Positions 21,342 through 29,997 are shown, counted from the stretch's first letter. The stretch: 34,150 nucleotides of DNA from a bacterium (GCA_021372575.1 JAJFUE010000044.1:1-34150), one strand, 5' to 3'. Numbers and translations: made by a program. Notes: generated from the letters alone by a model not told the origin.

Positions 21342-22775
21342 ATGAGAAATTTGCTTTTGGCATTTGTTTGCCTGGCCTTCATCGGTTCAACAGTCCATGC
21401 GGCCAACATCGATGTCGGCGCCGGCGCGTCGATCCAGACGGCCATCAACGGCGCCTCGGACGGCGACACCATCACGCTCACCAGCAGCACCGTTTATAAG
21501 GGAAACCTTCGCATCAACAAATCGATCAAGCTGGTGGCCGCAGCCGGCCAGACGCCGAAGGTCGAACAGCTTGACAACACCACCACGGCTCCCGTGATCC
21601 TGGGCGTCACCGCCAGTCCGAGCTCGGTTCAGCTGGGCTCGGCCACGGGCGGCCGGCTCACGTTCCAGTATCTGAAGTGGGGCATCGCCACGGGCGCCAC
21701 GCTGCCGTCGGGCATGATCCGCATCGACTCGACGACCGGCAGCACGGTCCTCATTGAGAACTGCGACATCATCTCGACGGGCCCCGATACCTACGGGTTC
21801 TGCTCGGGCATCGTCCACGGCGCCAATCCCGCCACGGTCACGGTGAAGAACACCAATATCAACCTGAACCGCGCCAATTACACCGCCGGCGGCGACTCCG
21901 GCAGCCGCTGCTATGCCTACGGCATTGAAATCGGCGATACGCACGCGGTCACCTACATGACGCGCCGCATCCCCGGCCCGGTCTATAACCTCGACCACGT
22001 CCGCATCAAGAACTACCTGCGCGCCGGCATCTGGCTGCAATACACCAGCGCCACGCTGAACGCCAGCTACATCGATGTCGGCACGGTCGGCGAAGCATGC
22101 AACGCCGGCACCGTGATGCCGTGGGGCCCGCTGATTTCATTCCACCAGGCCTCCACTTGGACCGGCCGGATCGACCACAGCATTTTCCAGGGCCCGGCCA
22201 ACTATCACGGCTTTGGCGCGATTGGTCCCAACGGCACGAGCATCACGATGACGCGCAGCGTCGTTCTCGGCAAAGCGACGTCGGCCAGCTACGGCGCGAT
22301 CTATGCCGCCGAGCCGAACTCGGCCGTGGGAAACACCTCGTCGAAGTGCCGGCTCACGATGGACCATTGCGACATCGCTTCGCTCGGCGCCGACGGCGGC
22401 GCGATCCTGAAGAACGCCGCGGGCGCCAACAACTCGCTGCTTGTGAACATCACGAACAGCAACCTCTACTCGGCGTCGGCCAACGCCGTGAACCTGACTC
22501 TTGCCGCCGGTGAGTCGTTCACCTCGAATTACAACGACGTGTTCGGCGCCACGGCGAACGTCGGCTACACATTCGGGGTTCATGACCTTTTGCTGAATCC
22601 GAACTATATCGACGTGAACGCCGCCGATATGCGCTATGACAACAACGCGTTGAAGGTCGGCGATTCGACCGGCGGGGCGATCGGCACCAACGGCGGTTAC
22701 GGCGATGTCGTCACGGGCATCGTCCCGGGCTTTGGCGTGGTCAACCGCGCCCACGGCTGGACGGTGTTGGAGTAA
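21342..22775 (+). CDS. Secreted right-handed beta-helix protein, paralogue 3
   Basis: This 477-residue protein has signal peptide MRNLLLAFVCLAFIGSTVHA, then NIDVGAGASIQTAINGAS. The first 350 residues follow paralogue 1 closely, for example DNTTTAPVILGVTASP, FQYLKWG, STVLIENCDI and RRIPGP before the LDHVRIKNY strand. The C-terminal section diverges (DMRYDNNALKVGDSTGG) but the last residues NRAHGWTVLE are conserved. The fold should be a secreted beta-solenoid. An envelope, matrix or glycan-binding role is inference. It has its own promoter, leader and terminator. Confidence 0.85.
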   Translation: MRNLLLAFVCLAFIGSTVHAANIDVGAGASIQTAINGASDGDTITLTSSTVYKGNLRINKSIKLVAAAGQTPKVEQLDNTTTAPVILGVTASPSSVQLGSATGGRLTFQYLKWGIATGATLPSGMIRIDSTTGSTVLIENCDIISTGPDTYGFCSGIVHGANPATVTVKNTNINLNRANYTAGGDSGSRCYAYGIEIGDTHAVTYMTRRIPGPVYNLDHVRIKNYLRAGIWLQYTSATLNASYIDVGTVGEACNAGTVMPWGPLISFHQASTWTGRIDHSIFQGPANYHGFGAIGPNGTSITMTRSVVLGKATSASYGAIYAAEPNSAVGNTSSKCRLTMDHCDIASLGADGGAILKNAAGANNSLLVNITNSNLYSASANAVNLTLAAGESFTSNYNDVFGATANVGYTFGVHDLLLNPNYIDVNAADMRYDNNALKVGDSTGGAIGTNGGYGDVVTGIVPGFGVVNRAHGWTVLE

Positions 22776-22803
22776 TCACGGCTTGATTTCAGTCAAAGCC
22801 TTC

Positions 22804-22834
22804 GGGGGTGGCCGATTTCGGCCGCCCCTTTTTT
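22804..22834 (+). terminator. Intrinsic terminator of beta-helix gene 3
   Basis: The GGGGTGGCCGA/TCGGCCGCCCC stem contains one G-T pair and is followed by six T residues (22829-22834). It differs from the gene 2 terminator stem by one base. Confidence 0.93.
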
Positions 22835-22854
22835 CGCTGCATGTTTTCACGGAC

Positions 22855-22892
22855 AAAAAGAATTCCCCGCCGGGCCTTCATGGCCGGCGGGG
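22855..22892 (-). terminator. Intrinsic terminator of the ferredoxin gene
   Basis: On the minus strand a CCCCGCCGG/CCGGCGGGG stem (22865-22873 and 22884-22892) is followed by AATTC and five T residues (22855-22859). It lies 26 nt after the ferredoxin stop and converges with the gene 3 terminator. Confidence 0.8.
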
Positions 22893-22917
22893 AAAATCCA
22901 TTCGGACGATGTGCGAA

Positions 22918-23151
22918 TTACTCGCCGTCGTCGCCGATGCACTCGACCGGGCAGCCGTCCTTGGCGTCGGCGCACAACTGCTCTTCTTCGGCGCCCTCGG
23001 GCTGCTTCATGACGAAGGAATAGCCGCCGTCTTCGCTGCGGCCGAAGTTGTTCGGGGCGGTCGCGCGGCAGGCATCGCAATCGATGCAAGTGTTATCAAC
23101 ATAGAATTTGCCCGGAACGTTTTCGGGCAGCCGGGAGCTCTTGTCAGCCAT
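22918..23151 (-). CDS. Small single-cluster ferredoxin
   Basis: This 77-residue protein is a cytoplasmic electron carrier. The cluster motif is CIDCDAC followed by RATAPNNF, with the fourth ligand far downstream in CPVECI. This spacing fits the single [4Fe-4S] ferredoxins of the Fer4_13/Fer4_15 type. The C-terminal IGDDGE tail and overall acidity fit a soluble redox protein. ATG 23151 is chosen because GGAGGG lies 9 nt upstream on the minus strand. A longer frame would add 19 residues without any motif. A small hairpin CTGGCA/TGCCAG (23189-23205) lies in the leader. The next gene upstream encodes a large Fe-S flavoprotein, but functional pairing is not shown. Confidence 0.9.
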   Translation of the reverse strand: MADKSSRLPENVPGKFYVDNTCIDCDACRATAPNNFGRSEDGGYSFVMKQPEGAEEEQLCADAKDGCPVECIGDDGE

Positions 23152-23256
23152 CTTTGGAATCCCTCCTGGGGGTCTGTAATCGAGCCGTCTGGCAAAAGCT
23201 GCCAGCACATGGTTATCAATCAGCTTACCGAACGAGGCGGAGAAATCAAGGAGAGA

Positions 23257-23296
23257 GATGAAAGATGAAATATGAAAGATGAAATATGAAAAATGA
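23257..23296. repeat. GATGAAA/TATGAAA short tandem run
   Basis: Five to six units alternating GATGAAA and TATGAAA lie between the flavoprotein 3' end and the ferredoxin leader. They are built from the same heptamer as the hairpin at 6447-6547, but no inverted partner is present here. Confidence 0.75.
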
Positions 23297-23316
23297 TCCG
23301 ACTGATCCGATCGATG

Positions 23317-26214
23317 CTAGAGACGGGAGCGGATGAGTTCGATGGGGTGGAGGGCGCGGCGGCCGGTGCCGTCGGCGATCTGGTGGCGGCAGGAGAAGCC
23401 GGCGGCGACGATGCGCGTCGCGGGCGCGGCGGCGCGAATCGCCGGGAACAGCCGGTCCTCGCCCATCTTCACCGAAATTTCGTAATGATTTTTTTCGTAA
23501 CCGAACGCGCCCGCCATGCCGCAGCAGCCGGCGTCGATCAGGCTCGCGTCGAGACCTTCGGCGCGCTTGAGCAGCGCGATCGCGCCCTGCACGCCGTAGA
23601 TCGCCTTCTGATGGCAGTGGCCGTGCAGGAGGACTTTTTCAATTGCGGCGCCTGTTTTGCGCCACGGAAGATTGCAGCGGCCGGCGGTGATTTCGTCGAG
23701 CAGGAAGTCCTCGATCGGGCGCACGGCAGCGCGCACGACGCGACCCAGTTCGGCATCGTCGATCAGGTCGGGAAGGTCCTCGGTGAGCGCGGTGGCGCAG
23801 CTGGGCTCGAGCATGAGGATCGGAATGCCGGATTTGGCATAGGGCTCGAGGCCGCGCATGGTCTTGGCGCCTTCCCTGCGGGCGTCCTCGAGGAAACCCT
23901 TGGAAATCATGGGCCGCTGGCAGCAGCCGGGCCGGATGACTTCGACGCGGTAGCCGGCGGCTTCGAGGACTTCAATCGCGGCGCGGCCGACGCCGGTTTC
24001 GAAATGCTCGCTCCACGTGTCGGCGAACAACGCGACGCGGCGGCCGGTGGTTGACGTTTTGTGCGAACCAAACCATGCCGTGAGCTTTTGCGCCGCAAAG
24101 GCCGGCAGCGTGCGGCGGTGATCGATGCCGAACCCCATTTCGAGTGCCGATTTCATGGCGCCGTTTTTCATCGCCGCGTTGATCACCGGCGCGAGCGCGC
24201 CCGAGGCCCACCGCGCGCGGCTTGGCATGTTGGCAAACAGCCGCTCGCGCGGCGACGACCCGGACTTGAGATGATGCTGGTGCAGGACCTCGGCCTTGAG
24301 GCGCGTCATGTCGATGTTGTTCGGGCACTCGTTGGCGCAGCTTTTGCATGCCACGCACAGGTCCATGACCTCGAGGATCCGCGGGCTCGCGATCGCGTCG
24401 GGGCCGAGTTGGCCGGTCATCGCGAGGCGCAGGGCGTTGGCGCGGCCGCGCGTCGAATGCTCCTCGTCGCGTGTGACGATGAAGGACGGGCACATCGTGC
24501 CGGCGAGCGTCTTGCGGCACGCGCCGACCCCCGTGCATTGCTCAACGGATTTTCGGAATCCATCCTCGTCCCGGTAGTGGAACATCGGCTTGTCGAAAAC
24601 CTGCCGATATCCTTCGAAAAACCGCATGTTCTGATCGACGGGCGGCGTGTCGATGATCTTGCCGGGGTTCATCAGGCCGGCCGGGTCGAAAAGATTTTTC
24701 AGCCGGCGAAAGGCCGCGTAGAGTTGTGGCCCGAAAAATCTTTCGTTGAAGCCGCCGCGCACGAGGCCGTCGCCGTGCTCGCTGCTGAACGAGCCCTTGT
24801 AGAACAGGACGCGCTCGAAGACCTCCGATTGGATCGCCTTGAACACTTCCATCTCGGCGCGGTCGTGCAGGTCGAGGAGCGGCCGCACGTGGATGAGCCC
24901 GACGCTGGCGTGCGCGAACACCGAGACCTTGCGGCCGTGCTTCTCGCAGATCGCGACGACGTCCTCGATGTAGTGCGGGAGGTGCTCGAGCGGGACGGCG
25001 GCGTCCTCGATGAACGGCACCGGCTTGCGGTCGCCCTTGATCGTCGTCATCAGCCCCAGCGCGTTCTCGCGCATCGTCCACACTTCGCCGATGCTTTTGG
25101 CGTCGAGCATTTTCGGGAACGCGTAACCGATGCCGATGTCCTCGAGGAGCTGGATCATGATCTCGATCTTGCCGTCGAGCTCGGTGCGGGACGCGCCGAA
25201 AAACTCGACGACGAGCACGCCGGCGGGATCGCCATCGACGAACCCGCACATGTCGCGCGTGAGCAGGTTCGCGCGCGCGCGGTCGATGATGATGCCGTCC
25301 ATCAGTTCGACGGACGCCGGCCCGCAGCCGACGATCGGGCCGACGGCCCGCAGGCAATCGTGCAGCGACGCGAAATGTGGAACGCACACGCCGCGCATCT
25401 TCGGCAGCGGCTCGAGGTTGACCTTCGCCTCGAGGATGAGGCCGAGCGTGCCTTCGCTTGCCGAGACGATGTGCGACATGTTCCACGGGAATTCGCGCGC
25501 GAACGCGTCGAGCGCATAACCGCCGCAGCGGCGCAGCGTTTTCGGGTATCGCGCGACGATTTCGTCGCGGTTGGCGTCGATCAGCTTCTTGAAATCGCGA
25601 TAGATCTCGCCTTCGCGATTTTGTTGGGCGCACCTGGACGCGTATTGGGCTTGATCGATCGGGCCAAGCTTGAGGATCTCGCCGGTCGAGAGTGCGAGTT
25701 CCAGCCCGAGCAGGTGATGGATCGTCGTGCCGTAGAGGATCGAGCGCATGCCGGCCGAATTGTTTGAAATCATCCCGCCGATATTGGCGCGACTGGAGGT
25801 GGCCGGGTCGGGGGCGAAATGCAGCCCGTGCTCCTTGAGCATCGCGTTGAGCTCGTCGCGCACGAGGCCGGGCTCGACGCGCGCCCAGCGTTCCTCGACG
25901 TTGAGCTCGATCAGGCGGCGCATGTGTTTGGAGACGTCGATCACCACGGCGCGGGCGACGGTCTGGCCGGAGAGGCTGGTGCCGCCGCCGCGCGGCAGGA
26001 TCGGCGCGCCCAGCTCGCGGCAGACTTCCATCGCGGCCAGCGCGTCCTCGCGGTCGAGCGGCACGACGACCGCGAGCGGCGTGATCTGGAACATGCTCGC
26101 ATCGGTGGCATACAGCCCGAGCGAAACGGGATCATCGAGCACCTCGCCGCGCACGCGTCGCCGCAGCGCAGCGGTTAAGTTTTGCTGATTGATGGCGGTC
26201 GCGTCAGACATCAT
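23317..26214 (-). CDS. FAD-linked oxidase / Fe-S / CCG-domain fusion (YdiJ-type 2-hydroxyacid dehydrogenase)
   Basis: This 965-residue flavoprotein combines modules that are separate in glycolate oxidase (GlcD plus GlcF). Residues about 35-260 are the FAD-binding PCMH domain (LPRGGGTSLSGQTV; then SSRANIGGMISNNSAG). Residues about 270-530 are the FAD-oxidase C-terminal domain, including SSEHGDGLVRGG. Two Fe-S ligand groups follow: CTGVGACRKTLAGTMCPSF and CVACKSCANECPN. The CCG part shows PGCCQRPM, LEPSCAT, HGHCHQK and DAGCCGMAGAFG. The layout matches YdiJ/Dld-like enzymes that oxidise D-lactate or D-2-hydroxyglutarate and pass electrons on. The substrate is not decided. Two adjacent ATGs (26214, 26211) are possible starts. 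Confidence 0.93.
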   Translation of the reverse strand: MMSDATAINQQNLTAALRRRVRGEVLDDPVSLGLYATDASMFQITPLAVVVPLDREDALAAMEVCRELGAPILPRGGGTSLSGQTVARAVVIDVSKHMRRLIELNVEERWARVEPGLVRDELNAMLKEHGLHFAPDPATSSRANIGGMISNNSAGMRSILYGTTIHHLLGLELALSTGEILKLGPIDQAQYASRCAQQNREGEIYRDFKKLIDANRDEIVARYPKTLRRCGGYALDAFAREFPWNMSHIVSASEGTLGLILEAKVNLEPLPKMRGVCVPHFASLHDCLRAVGPIVGCGPASVELMDGIIIDRARANLLTRDMCGFVDGDPAGVLVVEFFGASRTELDGKIEIMIQLLEDIGIGYAFPKMLDAKSIGEVWTMRENALGLMTTIKGDRKPVPFIEDAAVPLEHLPHYIEDVVAICEKHGRKVSVFAHASVGLIHVRPLLDLHDRAEMEVFKAIQSEVFERVLFYKGSFSSEHGDGLVRGGFNERFFGPQLYAAFRRLKNLFDPAGLMNPGKIIDTPPVDQNMRFFEGYRQVFDKPMFHYRDEDGFRKSVEQCTGVGACRKTLAGTMCPSFIVTRDEEHSTRGRANALRLAMTGQLGPDAIASPRILEVMDLCVACKSCANECPNNIDMTRLKAEVLHQHHLKSGSSPRERLFANMPSRARWASGALAPVINAAMKNGAMKSALEMGFGIDHRRTLPAFAAQKLTAWFGSHKTSTTGRRVALFADTWSEHFETGVGRAAIEVLEAAGYRVEVIRPGCCQRPMISKGFLEDARREGAKTMRGLEPYAKSGIPILMLEPSCATALTEDLPDLIDDAELGRVVRAAVRPIEDFLLDEITAGRCNLPWRKTGAAIEKVLLHGHCHQKAIYGVQGAIALLKRAEGLDASLIDAGCCGMAGAFGYEKNHYEISVKMGEDRLFPAIRAAAPATRIVAAGFSCRHQIADGTGRRALHPIELIRSRL

Positions 26215-26306
26215 TCGGAGAAGATAGCATGATCAGCGCACGCAAGGAAGGATGCAATGGCCCGAACGTGAGGGGGGGATTACCGTTCTCTTTTATGTAT
26301 TGCATG

Positions 26307-27140
26307 CTAAAACAGCGGCTTAGACTTTTCATTCATGCGGTCCTTGTTGAGATTCCGCAGCTCCGGATACCACCACCGATCGGATCGCGGACGGAACCAT
26401 TCACGCCCAATGCTTTTTTCAATGCGGTTGCACGGTGTTCTCCATCCGGTCACATATTTAGCCGTATCGCGCGTCGCGATCAGAATCATGCCGCCATCTT
26501 CAAGTTCGACTTTCTCGCAGTCCATTCTGTCAAACTTCTCTCTGCCCATGATCTCGATGTAATCGGGTCCGAAGAGAGTGATTATAGAAGCACCCATTAA
26601 ATGCCGCGTCATTTCCCATGAACGGCTATCGGATTGGCTTTCGAAGTACCCGTATGATGGCTCAATGAGTGGGTTGAGTTCCACGAAGAGGTTCACGATG
26701 TCATCGAGATGCTGTTGGATGGTCTCTTGATTTTTCTGAACGCGGATGTTGATATCTGCCCTGCGGATAAAATAGCCCATATTATTGGGGCGTTGGACAA
26801 TTCTGCCGCCGCCCGGCTCCGGCAACTTGATCCACGCCTCGCTTTTATTTTGATTGGCGCAGAAAAGAAATGATTCCAAGTCGGGATCGCCCGAGATGAT
26901 TTGGATATATTCCTCCAGGTCGATCCTGCGTTCCGGTGGAATCTCCTTGAGCTCGTTATCGTCGACGGCGTATACGTCGATATTCTTGTCTTTCCAAAAA
27001 CCGTCGTCCGTAGTGTATTTCCAATCGATCCACGACAGGTTTCGAGCAATCGTGCGGATGATATCGCCGAGTTCGGGTCGGATATCCTTGCAGAAAAAGA
27101 GGTCGGCATACATGGTCGCGATCTCGGGATTCTTTCCCAT
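26307..27140 (-). CDS. Unknown protein of lower GC content, possible immunity-like
   Basis: I do not recognise this 277-residue cytosolic-looking protein with confidence. It has no signal peptide or membrane helix. It is rich in charged and aromatic residues, with three segments: an N-terminal acidic stretch (VDDNELKEIPPERRID), a central YGYFESQSDSRSW and a conserved-looking stretch LFGPDYIEIMGREKFD then VELEDGGMILIAT. The last resembles the FGP-Y-...-GRE...-GG pattern I associate with bacterial immunity families such as Imm52/DUF3396, but this is a weak impression. GC content is visibly below that of its neighbours, consistent with recent acquisition. The ribosome site AGGAGG, 6 nt before ATG 27140, is strong. 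Confidence 0.6.
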   Translation of the reverse strand: MGKNPEIATMYADLFFCKDIRPELGDIIRTIARNLSWIDWKYTTDDGFWKDKNIDVYAVDDNELKEIPPERRIDLEEYIQIISGDPDLESFLFCANQNKSEAWIKLPEPGGGRIVQRPNNMGYFIRRADINIRVQKNQETIQQHLDDIVNLFVELNPLIEPSYGYFESQSDSRSWEMTRHLMGASIITLFGPDYIEIMGREKFDRMDCEKVELEDGGMILIATRDTAKYVTGWRTPCNRIEKSIGREWFRPRSDRWWYPELRNLNKDRMNEKSKPLF

Positions 27141-27190
27141 GAAGGACCTCCTGCCGGTTCGGGCGTGATTGGGAACTTAAACCGAAAAAA

Positions 27191-27979
27191 TTACTCCGGG
27201 CTCCAGCCCCAGACGTGGATCGGGCAGCAGTCGATGAAACCGAGGCGGGCATACAGACCCTGACCCATGGGTGTGGCTTGAAGGGCCGCGTAATGGCAAC
27301 CCTCGGCGCGGCCGCATTCGATGAGGTGGCGCACGAGTGCCTCGGCGACGCCGCGCCGGCGGCCCGCGGGCAGTGTGCCGACCCAATAAATGCCCGCCGT
27401 GCCCTGGTCGGCATACATGGTCGCGCTGCCCAACGGCTCGCCGCCAATGTAGCCGATGAACTGGGCGATGCCGAACGGCGCGCCGCTCGCCTTGGCGAGG
27501 TTCGTCATGCCGCGAAACGCCATGACCGTGGTGTCGTGCAGGCTGAACGCCTCGGCGGTGATGTCGGTGGCCACGCGCAGTAACTCGGGGCCGTTCACCT
27601 TGCAGATTTTCAGCGATTTGGGCGGGTTGGCCTGCGGCGGCAGCGGCTTCGTGATGTCGGCGGCCATCGCGCGCCAGTCGAACAGGTGACGCAGTCCCTG
27701 CGCTTCGAGCCACTCGCGCGGAGCCTGCCCTTTCAGGTAATCGTAATGAATGAGCCAGAACGGCGTGCGCGAGCGGCGGAAGCGTTTCATGCGGTTGATG
27801 AGTTCCGCGCGCGCGTCTTCGGTGTTCAGCTCGGAGACGTAAATGCGATCGAGCCCCGCCACGCCCGTGTGGATGGTGCGCGTGAAATCACCTTCAATCG
27901 GTTTTCCGCCGATCGCAAGCGCGACCTGCCGCGAGTAACCCCACTGCGCCGATTCAACGAGTTTTGGGAGAGAAACCAT
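27191..27979 (-). CDS. GNAT family N-acetyltransferase
   Basis: This 262-residue protein has a GNAT fold in its C-terminal half. Motif A is WVGTLPAGRRRGVAEALV (the RRRGVA loop binds acetyl-CoA pyrophosphate), preceded by GEPLGSATMYAD and followed by LQATPMGQGLYARLGF. The N-terminal 120 residues (VSLPKLVESAQWGYS, then RIYVSELNT) may be a partner or second, degenerate acetyltransferase domain. The substrate is unknown. ATG 27979 is the most natural start. The same frame stays open upstream through hexamer copy 7 and would add 39 residues including (DY)3(EH)3, which I regard as repeat-derived. No clear Shine-Dalgarno precedes 27979. It lies 50 bp after the lower-GC unknown gene's start and may share its transcript. 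Confidence 0.85.
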   Translation of the reverse strand: MVSLPKLVESAQWGYSRQVALAIGGKPIEGDFTRTIHTGVAGLDRIYVSELNTEDARAELINRMKRFRRSRTPFWLIHYDYLKGQAPREWLEAQGLRHLFDWRAMAADITKPLPPQANPPKSLKICKVNGPELLRVATDITAEAFSLHDTTVMAFRGMTNLAKASGAPFGIAQFIGYIGGEPLGSATMYADQGTAGIYWVGTLPAGRRRGVAEALVRHLIECGRAEGCHYAALQATPMGQGLYARLGFIDCCPIHVWGWSPE

Positions 27980-28019
27980 GGGTCGTATCGACTTGGAGCG
28001 CTTGCCGAAGGATTTCCGT

Positions 28020-28123
28020 TCGTGCTCGTGCTCGTGCTCGTAATCGTAATCGTAATCGAACCAATTACCGATTCGCCAAACCGGGAACCATTCCATCAGG
28101 CCATTGCCGGAAGACTTTTGTCA
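28020..28123 (-). repeat. Compound hexamer repeat, copy 7, long form
   Basis: On the minus strand this is (CGATTA)3(CGAGCA)3 plus CGA (28020-28058), preceded by the 65-bp flank 28059-28123 shared with copy 1. It ends 40 nt upstream of the acetyltransferase ATG and points towards it. Confidence 0.93.
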
Positions 28124-28187
28124 CTCTCTCTCGTGATCGATTTCACAAAGCGTCACGGTAAATCGTCAACGTTTGGGCGGTCGTTCG

Positions 28188-28946
28188 TCAATCAAATTTA
28201 ACCGGTTTGCCGGAGAAAACGCGCCAGACGAACATCGGGTTGCCGATGACGTAGCGGCGCCACAGCCGGCCGGGCTCGAGCGTGAGCCGAAACAGCCATT
28301 CGAGGCCGGCGCGGCGCATCCAGACCGGCGCGCGGGAGCGGGTGCCGGAATAGTATTCGAGCAGCGCGCCGACGCACCACCATGCCCGCGGCCGCCCGGC
28401 GCGCGACCACTCGATCGTGCGGCGCTCCTGGCGCGGCGCGCCCATGGCGACGATCACCAGGTCGGGGTCGGCGGCATCGATCTCGGCGCCGACCTTTGCG
28501 GCCGACGCGTCGTCGAGGAAGCCATGGTGGACATACACGAAGTTGATCGCCGGCGACCAGGCGCGGAAGAGCTGGGTGGCGCGTTCGGCTTCGCCGGGGC
28601 GGCCCCCGACGAGCGCGAGGCGCAGTCCGGCCGCGGCGGCGCGCCCGATGAAGCGGCGTGTGAAATCGCCGGCGTTGATCCGCTCCGGGATCCCGGCCCC
28701 CGTGCGCCTCGACGCCCACACGACCGCCTGGCCGTCCGCGTAGAGGCAGTCCATCGCCGCGAGCGCGCCGGCGTGGGCGCGATCCTCGAACGCCAGGTTG
28801 ACCTGCGCGGCGTTGAGGTAGCCGACGGTAAAAACGTCCGCCCGCGATTGCGCGCGCCCGATCAGCACGTCGATGAACTGATCGGTGGTCAGCCGCGCCA
28901 GTTGCAGGCCAAGAAAGGACTGGGTTGGAATCGGCGCTTCCATCAT
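28188..28946 (-). CDS. WecG/TagA/CpsF family glycosyltransferase
   Basis: This 252-residue, GT26-type enzyme adds a sugar (often N-acetylmannosamine or its uronate) to an undecaprenyl-linked acceptor during exopolysaccharide or cell-wall glycan synthesis at the inner membrane. Conserved blocks are VGYLNAAQVNLAF, ADGQAVVWASRRTG, RINAGDF, MGAPRQE and CVGALLEYYSG. The C-terminal RAPVWMRRAGLEWLFRL and GRLWRRYVIGNP are the membrane-associating region. The length is typical. Two ATGs in tandem (28946 and 28943) are both possible starts. There are no other glycan-export genes adjacent. The nearest functionally related gene is the truncated polysaccharide deacetylase at the window end. Confidence 0.93.
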   Translation of the reverse strand: MMEAPIPTQSFLGLQLARLTTDQFIDVLIGRAQSRADVFTVGYLNAAQVNLAFEDRAHAGALAAMDCLYADGQAVVWASRRTGAGIPERINAGDFTRRFIGRAAAAGLRLALVGGRPGEAERATQLFRAWSPAINFVYVHHGFLDDASAAKVGAEIDAADPDLVIVAMGAPRQERRTIEWSRAGRPRAWWCVGALLEYYSGTRSRAPVWMRRAGLEWLFRLTLEPGRLWRRYVIGNPMFVWRVFSGKPVKFD

Positions 28947-29110
28947 TGCTGAAAATTGAGCAATCCGGCGGCCGAAGTCAAAGAAATTACTTCACAATTT
29001 TCACGCCGGCGTTTTATGCTGCGTCGATCTTCAGCCTGGGTGTGGAAAAAATTTTCGAGTCGTTCTTCGTCCGGCACGGCAACATTTGAAACTTCAAAGG
29101 AGTCGGAACG

Positions 29111-29992
29111 ATGCCTGTTCAGGTTCAATGCAGCTGCGGGAAATCGTATAACCTGCGCGATGAATTCGTCGGCAAGACACTCCAGTGCCCGCAATGCGGC
29201 GGGACGTTCGAGGTCGGCAAGCCCGCCGCCGGCCCGGCGGTCGATCCCGCGTTCGACCGCGACAAGTTCCTGCTGCGGCAGAAGGCGCTCACGATCAACG
29301 AGAAGTATTACGCATGGGACGAGAACGGCCGCACGGTGCTGTTCATCGAGCGCCCCGCGCACCTGCTGCGCAACCTCGGCGCAATCCTCGCCGCGATCGC
29401 GACATTCTTCGTGACCGTGTTCGTGTTTGTCGCCATTGCCGATCTCATCAAGGGAGGGGTTGGAGCCGCCATCGCCATTTTGGGATTCATCATCGCCATC
29501 GTTGCCACCGCGTTCGTTGGGCTCGGCCTCAGCAAGAAGCGCCACACGAACTTCTACCGCGACGACACGAAGGGCGAGATGCTCCTGCAGGTGTTCCAGG
29601 ACAAGAAGTTCCAGCCGATCGTCGCGACCTACACGATCGCCGACGCGCAGGGCAACGCAATCGGCTACCTGCGCAAGAACTACCTCTACAACATCTTCCG
29701 CAAGCGCTGGGTATGCCTGGCGCCGGACGGCGCGACGCAGGTCTGCATGGCGATGGAGGATTCGATCATCCTGTCGCTGCTGCGGCGGTTCCTCGGGCCG
29801 CTGTTCGGCGTGCTGCGGACCAACTTCATCATCGTGCAGCAGGCCGGCGGCGACGTGCTCGGCGAGTTCAACCGCAAGTTCACGCTTCTGGATCGTTACG
29901 TTCTCGACATGACCGGCGACCCGCACCGATTGATTGATCGCCGAATCGCAATCGCGCTCGGCGTGATGCTCGACACCGGCGAAAGACGCTAA
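29111..29992 (+). CDS. Zinc-ribbon membrane protein with scramblase-like C-terminal domain
   Basis: This 293-residue protein starts with a zinc ribbon, CSCGKSYNLRDEFVGK and CPQCGGTF, with four Cys in two CxC/CxxC knuckles. Residues about 88-145 contain two hydrophobic segments (ILAAIATFFVTVFVFVAIAD and GVGAAIAILGFIIAIVATAF), so it is an inner-membrane protein. The C-terminal half (VFQDKKFQPIVATYTIAD through KFTLLDRYVLDMTGDP) resembles the LURP/phospholipid-scramblase-like fold, including RRIAIALGVMLDTGE at the end. The function is unknown. Ribosome site AAAGGAG lies 8 nt before ATG 29111. The rhomboid gene follows only 5 nt later, so the two are probably co-transcribed. Confidence 0.75.
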   Translation: MPVQVQCSCGKSYNLRDEFVGKTLQCPQCGGTFEVGKPAAGPAVDPAFDRDKFLLRQKALTINEKYYAWDENGRTVLFIERPAHLLRNLGAILAAIATFFVTVFVFVAIADLIKGGVGAAIAILGFIIAIVATAFVGLGLSKKRHTNFYRDDTKGEMLLQVFQDKKFQPIVATYTIADAQGNAIGYLRKNYLYNIFRKRWVCLAPDGATQVCMAMEDSIILSLLRRFLGPLFGVLRTNFIIVQQAGGDVLGEFNRKFTLLDRYVLDMTGDPHRLIDRRIAIALGVMLDTGERR

Positions 29993-29997
29993 GGGCC

